Shown here in pieces: positions 1 to 7,044 of a DNA stretch of 8,840 nt. Position numbers and translations under genes: made by a program. The notes below the pieces were generated by a model that saw nothing but the letters and a program-made list of their open reading frames with translations, was not told the origin of the DNA and ran no database searches. The stretch comes from Bacteroidota bacterium (GTDB lineage: Bacteria; Bacteroidota; Rhodothermia; Balneolales; Balneolaceae): assembly GCA_024635465.1 (NCBI GenBank), contig JAGXIS010000093.1, forward strand, positions 1-8,840. The letters are read 5' to 3'. The number at the start of each line of letters is the position of its first letter. The stretch's first letter is position 1.

Positions 1-796
1 CCCCTACATAGATCAAACCGTACTCCATCCCTTTTACGAGGATATACGTCAGGATAAACGTCATACCGATTAATCCGATGTGAAAGGACAAAGATTCAAT
101 ATTCTCAGGTGAAGTCGTAATCTTTTCATCACCATTACCGACAGGATTTTTTAAAATTCCTTTTTTTACGTCTTCGGGAATCTCACTTCCCCCATCTATA
201 AAAACCGCCTTGCCTTTCCTGATACCATTTTGAACTAACGCAATTCCTATTGTGTAAGCAATCAGAAAACCGATGGCCGAGAATGTAAGTCCCACTACAC
301 CGCCAAATTCGAACCCAAACTGTTCCCAGTTTGAACCGATGGAGTATGCAATCCCCGGATTCATTCCAAACGCCAAAGGAGGCAGAAATCCAATCCCCAC
401 AAACAGTTCAGGCATAATTGTATAATAAAGCAGAAAAGCTATCAATAAGCCGGTTATTGCCTGAACCAAATATACTGACAAAAAGATCATCGCAAATTTC
501 ACGGAAGAAATTCCGATCTCTGATTTTGGTGCTCTAAGCCCCAATGCAATAAAGAGCAGTGCAAGTAAATGATAGACATAGGCTCCAAGCCTCTCTGTTG
601 TTAAATCAATCCAGCCAAGTAAATTGGCACCTATCACAAGCCCTATCACACCGGCGATCAGGTTTGCCGGGATGAGATATTTTTGCAAAATCGGCACCTT
701 ACTTCTGAGCCACGTCCCTATAATTAATAGAACTCCCATCCATGCAAAATCGAGGAATAATTCCCCAGCCGAAATATTTAGTGACCACGATCCCAT
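1..796 (-). CDS. Sodium:glutamate symporter family protein (GltS/ESS type), 3' end outside window
   Basis: This is the N-terminal 265 residues of an integral membrane protein; the reading frame stays open to position 1, so the C-terminus is missing. My hand translation shows about seven hydrophobic segments (near residues 14-30, 42-60, 73-88, 99-125, 131-150, 165-188 and 240-265). Between the last two is a charged loop (about 190-235) that should be the central cytoplasmic loop of the family. Family-like signatures are IPANLIAGVIGL at 42-53, FGMNPGIAYSIG at 143-154, and GLTFSAIGFL followed by GIRKG at 169-195. GltS-type carriers import glutamate with sodium. This protein lacks the GHGT motif of Escherichia coli GltS and has GMNPG in its place, so the substrate is uncertain. 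The start ATG overlaps the stop of the upstream acyltransferase gene as ATGA, which suggests translational coupling. Confidence 0.75.
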   Translation of the reverse strand, partial: MGSWSLNISAGELFLDFAWMGVLLIIGTWLRSKVPILQKYLIPANLIAGVIGLVIGANLLGWIDLTTERLGAYVYHLLALLFIALGLRAPKSEIGISSVKFAMIFLSVYLVQAITGLLIAFLLYYTIMPELFVGIGFLPPLAFGMNPGIAYSIGSNWEQFGFEFGGVVGLTFSAIGFLIAYTIGIALVQNGIRKGKAVFIDGGSEIPEDVKKGILKNPVGNGDEKITTSPENIESLSFHIGLIGMTFILTYILVKGMEYGLIYVG

Positions 797-1995
797 CAGA
801 GCGATTTTATAGGTTTTTCTCCATTTTTAAGACGATCTATATAGTTCTGCCACTGCAACGCACTCTTCCCTTCAAGAGTAAATTGAAGCATTTTATCCGG
901 AGTTGTTACTGAGATTTTATGATTCTGCTCCACCGAAATATACCGAATGTCATCCATGGGCAAATGTATCTTTTCTGACCCCATGTAAATTGAAAGCCTC
1001 TCATCCGTCAGTTCTACAATGGCTTTATCCAATTTTAAAAGCTGGTGCTCTTCATCAATCTTGAAGATCTGACTACCATTATGTTGTAGTACTATTCGCT
1101 CGGCTGAATCGAACCAAGTCATCGGCATCTCATTAATCGAGTCGTAAAAATCTAAAACGGAGTGTTCCCGGCCATCTCCATCTACCAATCGTGACGCTTC
1201 ATTCATTTTGTAACGAAACCCTGCAACTCTGCTAAATACATGCACTCCATCCGGCGAAAAAACAGTTCCACTTGTTCCCGTTTCAGGACATCTATAGAGC
1301 AATCGCTGAATACCGGCTGCCGGTTTTTTACAAGAAACCGGATAGGCTTCCTTTGGCGGATCATATTCATCGAATCTGATCTGTTCTTTGCAAAAATTCG
1401 AAAAGGTTTCAAAATCTTCAAAATCGGATGTTTGAATGGGTTTCATGAACCGAACTTCCGTACTTGCCCTTCGAAAATGATCCGCCCACCTGGGCCAGCT
1501 TAAATGAGAACCATGAATCTGTACCGGATGAACAGGGATTTTCATCTTCCAAAATAATTTCAATGTGGTTTCAATCACCGGTTTCGGTCTTCCATCCCAT
1601 CTGCGCCCACCCTCAGGAAAGATCACAATCATCCGCTTTTGATCTATCATCCGGATCACACTACGGATAATGCCCGGTTCAGGAACATACTTACTGGTGG
1701 GTACAATGCCGATACTATCCATAAAAATTCGAGGCAGTGTTTTATGGAATTGATCCCGTGTCATCACCCCGGCAGTTGGTTCCTGCGTAATACCAACATT
1801 GATCATAAATGGATCAAAATAATTGGAATGGTTTCCATAGATAAAACAGGGGCCGGTTAACGGCATGTTTTCCGGGTTGGTAATCCTTGGATTAAAGAGA
1901 AATTGAGTTGTTGGAATTATGGTTTTTCGCATAAAAGCGAATGCTTTATCCGAATACCCCCGACTGTTTTTCTGAAATCTAAACCCTTTTACCAT
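796..1995 (-). CDS. PlsC-type lysophospholipid acyltransferase with long C-terminal extension
   Basis: Residues about 35-190 form an acyltransferase domain of the 1-acylglycerol-3-phosphate family, which moves an acyl chain onto lysophosphatidate or a similar acceptor at the membrane. Visible motifs are NHSNYFD at 55-61 (the catalytic HX4D, H56 and D61), GIVPTSK at 96-102, FPEGGRR at 126-132 (acceptor-phosphate site) and IPVHPVQIHGSH at 153-164. No transmembrane helix is obvious. The protein has 399 residues, whereas plain PlsC proteins have about 240. The extra part has LLYRCPETG at 232-240, which resembles the start of a zinc ribbon but has one cysteine, then a beta-rich stretch (about 310-375) ending in an amphipathic helix (378-390) that suggests a PH-like fold. 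It lies 71 bases downstream of the propeller lipoprotein and overlaps the symporter gene. The acyltransferase assignment is firm; the substrate and tail function are not known. Confidence 0.85.
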   Translation of the reverse strand: MVKGFRFQKNSRGYSDKAFAFMRKTIIPTTQFLFNPRITNPENMPLTGPCFIYGNHSNYFDPFMINVGITQEPTAGVMTRDQFHKTLPRIFMDSIGIVPTSKYVPEPGIIRSVIRMIDQKRMIVIFPEGGRRWDGRPKPVIETTLKLFWKMKIPVHPVQIHGSHLSWPRWADHFRRASTEVRFMKPIQTSDFEDFETFSNFCKEQIRFDEYDPPKEAYPVSCKKPAAGIQRLLYRCPETGTSGTVFSPDGVHVFSRVAGFRYKMNEASRLVDGDGREHSVLDFYDSINEMPMTWFDSAERIVLQHNGSQIFKIDEEHQLLKLDKAIVELTDERLSIYMGSEKIHLPMDDIRYISVEQNHKISVTTPDKMLQFTLEGKSALQWQNYIDRLKNGEKPIKSL

Positions 1996-2066
1996 ATGCT
2001 GATCAAATAACTAATCCCAATCCATCCCATTTAATACCAGCCACAATGTAGTAAAATATTTTCAGT

Positions 2067-2828
2067 CTACTGATACGTGTAAACATAAAGCTTGTTCTCA
2101 TCATCATTTGCCAGGTAGACCCTTCCAATTTGGGAATCCACAGCAATCCCATCAAACTTTCCTTTTCCCAACTCATACGATCGAAGTGGGTTTAGCTCAA
2201 AATCTGTGACAACAATTTTCCTCGACTCATCACTGACTATCCAAAATTCCCGATTTTCACTGACAAAAAATATTCCGGAAAGATCCTCCAGACGAAAAGG
2301 TGAACTGAATTGAATTGGCACCCTTCTCACTACTTCAAACTGATTGTTCAGTTCAATAAATTCGGTAGGTATCTTTTCATTTACAATATAAAAATGTTCC
2401 GTAATCGGATCGATAGCTACTCCTTCCAGTCCGTTATTTTCAGTTACAATCTCGACAGGCACTTCCACACTTTGTAAAACGTTTCCCTGACTATCCAGTT
2501 GAACTATTTGACGCAATCGCTCCTCAACAACCCATAGAGTTTCATCATTTGGATTCATAGTAATGCCTTCCATATCGTTACCAGCATATTTCAAAGATCC
2601 GATACTGTCCCCCTCAAAAGTTATTTGGTAAACAAGTCCACCGGATTGATCACTCACTGCCCATAGAAAATTACCGGGAATATCCAGGGTGAGTCCTGAC
2701 GGATCTATGATATTGAGATCATGATCTGAGATCAGATTTAATGGTTCAATAGAATCATCTATATCAGCATCTGTCTTACAACCTATTATAAGCATTGTTA
2801 TCAGTAATATGATTAAATGTCCCTTCAT
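2067..2828 (-). CDS. SdiA-regulated (YjiK-like) beta-propeller lipoprotein
   Basis: The 253-residue product starts with a lipoprotein signal: K2, a hydrophobic stretch, and the lipobox LIIGC with Cys17 as the lipidated residue. It should therefore be anchored in the outer or inner membrane facing outward. The rest is a repeated beta-propeller pattern. Each unit has a turn such as DPSGLTLD (42-49), DMEGITMN (85-92), GLEGVAID (133-140), DLSGIFFV (182-189) and FDGIAVD (225-231), followed about 10 residues later by a strand such as LWAVSD, LWVVEE, FYIVNE, FWIVSD or VYLAND. This matches the SdiA-regulated domain family (YjiK and relatives), whose biochemical role is unsettled; a calcium-binding or phytase-like fold is often proposed. 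It lies 36 bases downstream of ftsH, probably on the same transcript. Confidence 0.7.
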   Translation of the reverse strand: MKGHLIILLITMLIIGCKTDADIDDSIEPLNLISDHDLNIIDPSGLTLDIPGNFLWAVSDQSGGLVYQITFEGDSIGSLKYAGNDMEGITMNPNDETLWVVEERLRQIVQLDSQGNVLQSVEVPVEIVTENNGLEGVAIDPITEHFYIVNEKIPTEFIELNNQFEVVRRVPIQFSSPFRLEDLSGIFFVSENREFWIVSDESRKIVVTDFELNPLRSYELGKGKFDGIAVDSQIGRVYLANDDENKLYVYTYQ

Positions 2829-2864
2829 TGTTCAGAATGTTAGAAAAAGTTGAATATCAGACTC

Positions 2865-4790
2865 TTACTCCTTCCCATTAGTGTGAAAATTATTCAAAAG
2901 GTTTAGAACCTCATCTCCGGGTATCTCCTCTTTTTCGATCAGTCCCTCTGCAATATGATCAAGTACTTTTCGATGCTCTTTTATTGTTTGCAGTGCTAGT
3001 TCATAGGCCTCACGTGATATTTTCTGTATCTCCTGATCAATCTCTCGCGCCGTTGCATCACTATGCTCTTTCTGCTTCGACATCTCTCTCCCCAGAAAAA
3101 CTTCATCTTGATTGGAGCCAAATGAAAGATGAGTAAACTTATCACTCATTCCCCAATCCATTACCATTTTGCGAGCCATCTTAGAAACCTGTTGTAGATC
3201 ATTTTGAGCACCGCTGGTTGACGTATTGAAAATGAGTTGCTCCGCTGCACGTCCACCCATGATTACAGCGAGTCTTTCGACGAGATACTCTTTGTTATAA
3301 AGGTATTTCTCCTTTTTGGGCAATTGCTGTGTCACACCCATGGCTCTCCCCCTCGGTATAATGGTCACCTTATGAACCGGATCTGCATGTGGCAAAACGG
3401 CTGCTACCAAGGCATGACCCGCCTCATGATATGCCAGAATCTGCTTCTCTTCATCATCAATTTTCATCCCCTCTCTCTCAAGTCCCATGAGAACTTTATC
3501 GCGAGCTTTCTCCACATCTTTCATCTGAATTCGCTTCCGTTTCTCGCGTCCGGTATAGAGTGCAGCTTCATTCAGTAGATTCTCCAAATCTGCGCCACTG
3601 AATCCGGGCGTTGACCTCGCAATTGTATCCAGATCGATGTTTTTGTGTAACGGTTTATTTCGTGCATGAATCTTCAAAATATCCACTCTCGATTCCTGTG
3701 AAGGTAGATCGATCGTGATTTGTCTGTCAAATCTACCGGGTCTGAGTAGCGCTTTATCTAATATATCCGGCCTGTTTGTTGCTGCAATAACAATCACATT
3801 TTCACTCGGTTCAAACCCATCCAATTCTGACAATAGCTGATTCAACGTCTGCTCCCGCTCATCATGTCCGCCCCCCACACCTGCCCCGCGCGACCTGCCA
3901 ATGGAGTCGATCTCATCGACAAAAATAATACTGGGTGATGCCTCTTTTGCTTTCTTGAACATTTCCCTTACCCGCTTGGCACCCACTCCCACAAACATCT
4001 CCATAAAATCGGAACCTGTAATCGTGAAAAAGGGAACCCCTGCTTCGCCGGCTGATGCACGCGCCAAAAGCGTTTTACCGGTTCCGGGCGGACCCACAAG
4101 AAGAATCCCTTTTGGGAGCTTGGCACCCAGTTCTTTAAACTGATCCGGGTTTTTCAGAAAGGCAATAACCTCCCGAAGTTCTGTTTTTGCCCCCTCTTGC
4201 CCGGCAACATCATCAAATTTCGTCTTATTTTTTTCAGGATCCGTGAGCTTCGCTTTGCTCTGGCCAATACTCATCATACTTTTACCCTGAGCCTGCATTC
4301 TCTGGAAAAAGATGTATCCGATGACGAGAATAATGATCAGTGGCATGCCAAAGACAATGAAATACCACCAATAACTTTCACTCTCCGCTTCAGCTGATAC
4401 CTCCACTTCATATTGATCGAGAAGCTCAAACAATTGTTCATCACCAAAAGATGGGATATAGGTATGGAACTGATCGTATGTTGTGGTATCATTCTGAGTA
4501 GAAAGAAGCTGTTGAGACTCTTTTAGGTCACCCGTTATCTCACCCCCCTGAACATGAATTCTCTCCACATTTTCCTGTTGCAAAAGTGACCGGAATTGAC
4601 TGTAGTCAATTTCTGCACCCTCATCGAGTACACCCATGTTCATAAAATACCAGATGCCTAAAAATCCAAACAGAAACAGATAGATATATCCAATTCTTTT
4701 TCCAAAGGTGGTGGGCTTTTTTTTATTTTTTCCGGGCATGTTTTTGGGTTTTTTCCCAGCCCCCGGTTTTTTCTCTTTTTTTTCTGTCAT
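2865..4790 (-). CDS. ftsH: ATP-dependent zinc metalloprotease FtsH
   Basis: FtsH is a membrane-bound hexameric protease that pulls membrane and short-lived cytoplasmic proteins into its chamber and degrades them. The 641-residue length is normal. In order: a lysine-rich cytoplasmic N-terminus (1-32), TM1 (about 33-50), a periplasmic domain (about 51-138), TM2 (about 141-162), the AAA+ domain and the M41 peptidase domain. Key motifs are Walker A GPPGTGKT (233-240), pore loop FVG (266-268), Walker B IIFVDEID (288-295), the second region of homology ending in RPGRFD (350-355, arginine fingers R350 and R353), the zinc site HEAGH (455-459) and the likely third zinc ligand D531 in SGAQND. All catalytic residues are present. 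A small deviation is ARASAGEA after Walker A, where most FtsH proteins have a valine in place of the serine. It is the first gene of the minus-strand cluster, and its promoter should lie in the divergent spacer. Confidence 0.98.
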   Translation of the reverse strand: MTEKKEKKPGAGKKPKNMPGKNKKKPTTFGKRIGYIYLFLFGFLGIWYFMNMGVLDEGAEIDYSQFRSLLQQENVERIHVQGGEITGDLKESQQLLSTQNDTTTYDQFHTYIPSFGDEQLFELLDQYEVEVSAEAESESYWWYFIVFGMPLIIILVIGYIFFQRMQAQGKSMMSIGQSKAKLTDPEKNKTKFDDVAGQEGAKTELREVIAFLKNPDQFKELGAKLPKGILLVGPPGTGKTLLARASAGEAGVPFFTITGSDFMEMFVGVGAKRVREMFKKAKEASPSIIFVDEIDSIGRSRGAGVGGGHDEREQTLNQLLSELDGFEPSENVIVIAATNRPDILDKALLRPGRFDRQITIDLPSQESRVDILKIHARNKPLHKNIDLDTIARSTPGFSGADLENLLNEAALYTGREKRKRIQMKDVEKARDKVLMGLEREGMKIDDEEKQILAYHEAGHALVAAVLPHADPVHKVTIIPRGRAMGVTQQLPKKEKYLYNKEYLVERLAVIMGGRAAEQLIFNTSTSGAQNDLQQVSKMARKMVMDWGMSDKFTHLSFGSNQDEVFLGREMSKQKEHSDATAREIDQEIQKISREAYELALQTIKEHRKVLDHIAEGLIEKEEIPGDEVLNLLNNFHTNGKE

Positions 4791-5022
4791 AACAGCTTCT
4801 AAACTTCCACGTTCATTATCAATTCGGATACAATATAAAGGTTAAATGGAATCCTATTTGAAATTAATCTGATGTTCCAATCAGTTTCACCTCACCACAG
4901 TCTTATCTAACAGTTTGTAGATTTATTTCGTTTTGTCTTACTAAATGTAACTCTCTCATCAATTCTTCATTTTTAAACTTTACATTCAAAGACTGGTAGA
5001 CCATCCGGTTCTTAATAAACAC
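4791..5022. promoter_or_regulatory. Divergent spacer expected to hold the ftsH and cytochrome c promoters
   Basis: This 232-base AT-rich gap separates two genes transcribed away from each other, so both promoters should lie here. I found no pair of hexamers at good spacing on either strand that I would defend as a sigma-70 promoter, nor a clean TAnnTTTG element of the Bacteroidota type. A short inverted repeat, CTGAT-6-ATCAG, sits near 4869-4884. It is too short to call an operator. Neither start codon has a purine-rich ribosome binding site like GGAGG. Confidence 0.4.
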
Positions 5023-5451
5023 ATGCGACACTTTTATATTTCATTCATTCTTATTTGGACTCTCTCTTGTTCAGGAAACAATCAACAGAGGGAGTTTTCT
5101 GAATTCGAAACGGAGCACGGAATAGGTCCCATTACTAATGAAATAGATCTGGGATCTTTTGATCCTGCGTTAGCAAATCGGGGGCGACAAATCTATACTT
5201 CTCTATGTGTGATGTGTCATGGACAAAATGATACAGATATTGCACCCAGCCTCGAAGACGTTCTGAATAGAAGAAGTCCTGAATACGTCATGAATATGAT
5301 TCTAAATCCAACCGGTATGATAAGATGGCACCCCACAAGATCGCATGAAAATAAATATCTTACTTCCATGCCCTACCAATCATTAACCACAGAGGAGGCT
5401 CGTGCTTTAGTTGAATATTTGAGAAGTGAAAGCCCCGATACTTCTTTCTGA
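5023..5451 (+). CDS. Small mono-heme cytochrome c, probable lipoprotein
   Basis: The 142-residue protein has a short hydrophobic export signal with Cys16 in the context TLSCSG. This looks like a lipobox, although the threonine at -3 is not ideal. Covalent heme attachment is shown by CVMCH at 62-66, with H66 as the proximal ligand. M116 in the segment SMPYQSLTTEEARALVEYLR is the likely distal ligand and is followed by the C-terminal helix typical of class I cytochromes c. Short lipid-anchored cytochromes of this form carry electrons to terminal oxidases or reductases outside the cytoplasmic membrane, but no partner enzyme is encoded nearby. It is the first plus-strand gene after the divergent spacer. 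A 106-base gap before the kinase-like gene leaves open whether they share a transcript. Confidence 0.85.
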   Translation: MRHFYISFILIWTLSCSGNNQQREFSEFETEHGIGPITNEIDLGSFDPALANRGRQIYTSLCVMCHGQNDTDIAPSLEDVLNRRSPEYVMNMILNPTGMIRWHPTRSHENKYLTSMPYQSLTTEEARALVEYLRSESPDTSF

Positions 5452-5523
5452 AATTTTCACCTTACAAATATTAATATCATAAATAAACATTTTTCAATTC
5501 CCTTTTCGAACTTCAAGGGTTAA

Positions 5524-5538
5524 AAAATAGCATATTTT
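5524..5538. repeat. Short perfect inverted repeat upstream of the kinase-like gene
   Basis: AAAATA and TATTTT flank the triplet GCA, giving a 6-bp perfect dyad ending 19 bases before the start codon at 5558. It contains only A and T in its arms, so it could arise by chance in this AT-rich gap. A second, looser dyad, CCCTT-10-AAGGG, lies at 5500-5519. Either could be a protein-binding site, but there is no direct support. Confidence 0.25.
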
Positions 5539-5557
5539 AAAAAGACGGGTAACAACT

Positions 5558-6469
5558 ATGAAAATTACCACCAAGGATAATCTATCTATTCTGATTCTCA
5601 AAGATGATGAGATAAATGCAATTGAAATGCACTCATTTTTGAATCTGATTAATGTTGTCTCTTTACAGTTGGAATTACTTAATGATATTACTGAGCGAAC
5701 CGATTTGTTAGATCCTATTCTAAAAAAAACGGATGATTTAATTGACGGAATTCGCAATAAGGAAAAGGAGATCTTTTTACCTCAATCGATTAGAGTTTTT
5801 CAAGACTCAGTATTAGCACTTTTTGATCAACTTGAATCAGAACTGTCTGATGAAAAGGTAATTGCTGAAATCCGTGAGACCAGACAGATATTTCTTGATG
5901 TTTTTATAGTTATGACAATCAGATCTAAAGAACTTCTTGATTCAATAACTAAACCAGATGAATGGAAAGTTTATACTATTGAACAATTCAGAAAAGATTT
6001 TAATGAATTTTTTCATGCCGTTGAAAAGAATAGCAAGGGGAGATACGGAATTGTTCAAAACATCGCCAAACAAGAATCTAATGACTACCTGGTTAATTTT
6101 GATGTTGATAGCGATCTTGATAATCAAATCACTATGCCACTACTCTTCAAAGATGTGATTCGGGATTTAATTGCGAATGCAAGAAAATACACCGCTCCTG
6201 GTGGACAAATTCATGTAGGCATCTATCAGAAAAAAAATCTATTGCGGTTCATAGTTGAAGATAACGGTATAGGTATTCCAGCAGATGAATTGAATCGTGT
6301 TTTTGACTACGGTTATCGTGCCAAAAATGTTCAGGATAAGCCCACAATGGGTGGCGGATTTGGTCTGACAAAAGCTCTGTACATCGTTAATAAATTAAAC
6401 GGTGATATTTGGATCGATTCCGGGGTGGGTGTCGGTACAAAAATTAAAATTGAGATTCCAAAACCGTAA
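5558..6469 (+). CDS. Soluble histidine-kinase-like protein (HATPase domain, atypical H-box)
   Basis: The C-terminal part (about 190-303) is a GHKL ATPase domain. The N-box is DLIANARKYT (203-212, N207), the G1 box is DNGIGIP (235-241), and the G2 box is GGGFGL (265-270). It ends in the usual beta-strand IKIEIP. The 303-residue protein has no signal peptide, transmembrane helix or recognisable PAS, GAF or receiver domain, so it should be cytoplasmic. A candidate phospho-acceptor is H25 in MHSFLNLINVV (24-34), which fits the HxFxNxLxVI pattern of CitA/DcuS and Spo0B better than the HE(L)RTPL pattern of ordinary kinases. H25 and N207 are about 180 residues apart, much more than the usual 100 or so; the extra region (about 65-180) looks helical. 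No response regulator lies beside it. It could be an orphan kinase, a phosphatase or a Spo0B-like phosphotransferase. Confidence 0.75.
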   Translation: MKITTKDNLSILILKDDEINAIEMHSFLNLINVVSLQLELLNDITERTDLLDPILKKTDDLIDGIRNKEKEIFLPQSIRVFQDSVLALFDQLESELSDEKVIAEIRETRQIFLDVFIVMTIRSKELLDSITKPDEWKVYTIEQFRKDFNEFFHAVEKNSKGRYGIVQNIAKQESNDYLVNFDVDSDLDNQITMPLLFKDVIRDLIANARKYTAPGGQIHVGIYQKKNLLRFIVEDNGIGIPADELNRVFDYGYRAKNVQDKPTMGGGFGLTKALYIVNKLNGDIWIDSGVGVGTKIKIEIPKP

Positions 6470-6561
6470 ATGATTCGACCTTTGGTTTTATATGTTTAAA
6501 CCTTTTGTTATCCTTTAATATTCTGTCGCACAAAGTATAGCCATAACCTAATACCGACCCT

Positions 6562-7026
6562 ATGATTAAATTTATTGCCATTTTTTTTTCAATGATACTT
6601 TTGATGTCTATGAACGCCCATTCTCAAAATAGTGACACAGAATTGACTTTTGGTGTAAATCATATCGCAATTGCAGTTACCGATCTTGAGGAAAGTGAAA
6701 ATTTTTACAGAGATATTATCGGTTTAAAGCAGATTCCGGAACCTTTTGGGTTGGGAATTCACGCCTGGTTTGAAATCGGTACAACTCAACTTCATGTGAT
6801 CAAGGCAGCTGAAGAGAGAACTGAGAGAAATAAATATACTCATATCTGTTTTAGTGTTAACGATATGGATGCTTTCATTGAAAAAATTTCAGAACACAAT
6901 GTTGCCTATTCCGATTGGAATCTAAATCCGGGCCAAGTCACGACAAGGGTAGATGGTGTAAAACAGATCTATTTTACCGATCCTGATGGCTATTGGATCG
7001 AAGTAAATGATGAAATGCTGGATTAA
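6562..7026 (+). CDS. Exported VOC family (glyoxalase/dioxygenase-fold) protein
   Basis: The first 21 or so residues form a Sec signal peptide: K3, a hydrophobic core to about residue 16, and a likely cleavage site after AHS (19-21). The mature part is one vicinal-oxygen-chelate module pair of about 125 residues, starting at FGVNHIAIAVTDLEES (30-45). The four positions that usually bind the metal are filled: H34, H78 in QLHVI, H94 in THICF and E147 in YWIEV. A divalent-metal enzyme is therefore likely. The family covers glyoxalase I, fosfomycin and bleomycin resistance proteins and dioxygenases, and sequence alone does not choose among them. Export is unusual, since most VOC enzymes are cytoplasmic. 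It follows the kinase-like gene after 92 bases and converges on the tryptophanase gene. Confidence 0.82.
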   Translation: MIKFIAIFFSMILLMSMNAHSQNSDTELTFGVNHIAIAVTDLEESENFYRDIIGLKQIPEPFGLGIHAWFEIGTTQLHVIKAAEERTERNKYTHICFSVNDMDAFIEKISEHNVAYSDWNLNPGQVTTRVDGVKQIYFTDPDGYWIEVNDEMLD

Positions 7027-7044
7027 GAGAATTCACACATCAAA

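Noticed and set aside
624..812. Plus-strand open frame of 62 codons
   Set aside because: It lies antisense to the symporter start region and its translation has no domain or signal. The opposite strand gives a clear membrane protein.
3237..3578. Plus-strand open frame of 113 codons inside ftsH
   Set aside because: It is antisense to the highly conserved AAA+/protease region of ftsH; its composition looks like a shadow frame.
5500..5519. Inverted repeat CCCTT-10-AAGGG between cytochrome c and the kinase-like gene
   Set aside because: It is only 5 bp with a 10-base loop and has no T run after it on either strand, so it is neither a terminator nor a supported operator.
6482..6515. Possible terminator after the kinase-like gene (GGTTTTA...TTAAACC then TTTTG)
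   Set aside because: The stem has a mismatch, few G/C pairs and only a short T run, so it is too weak to call.
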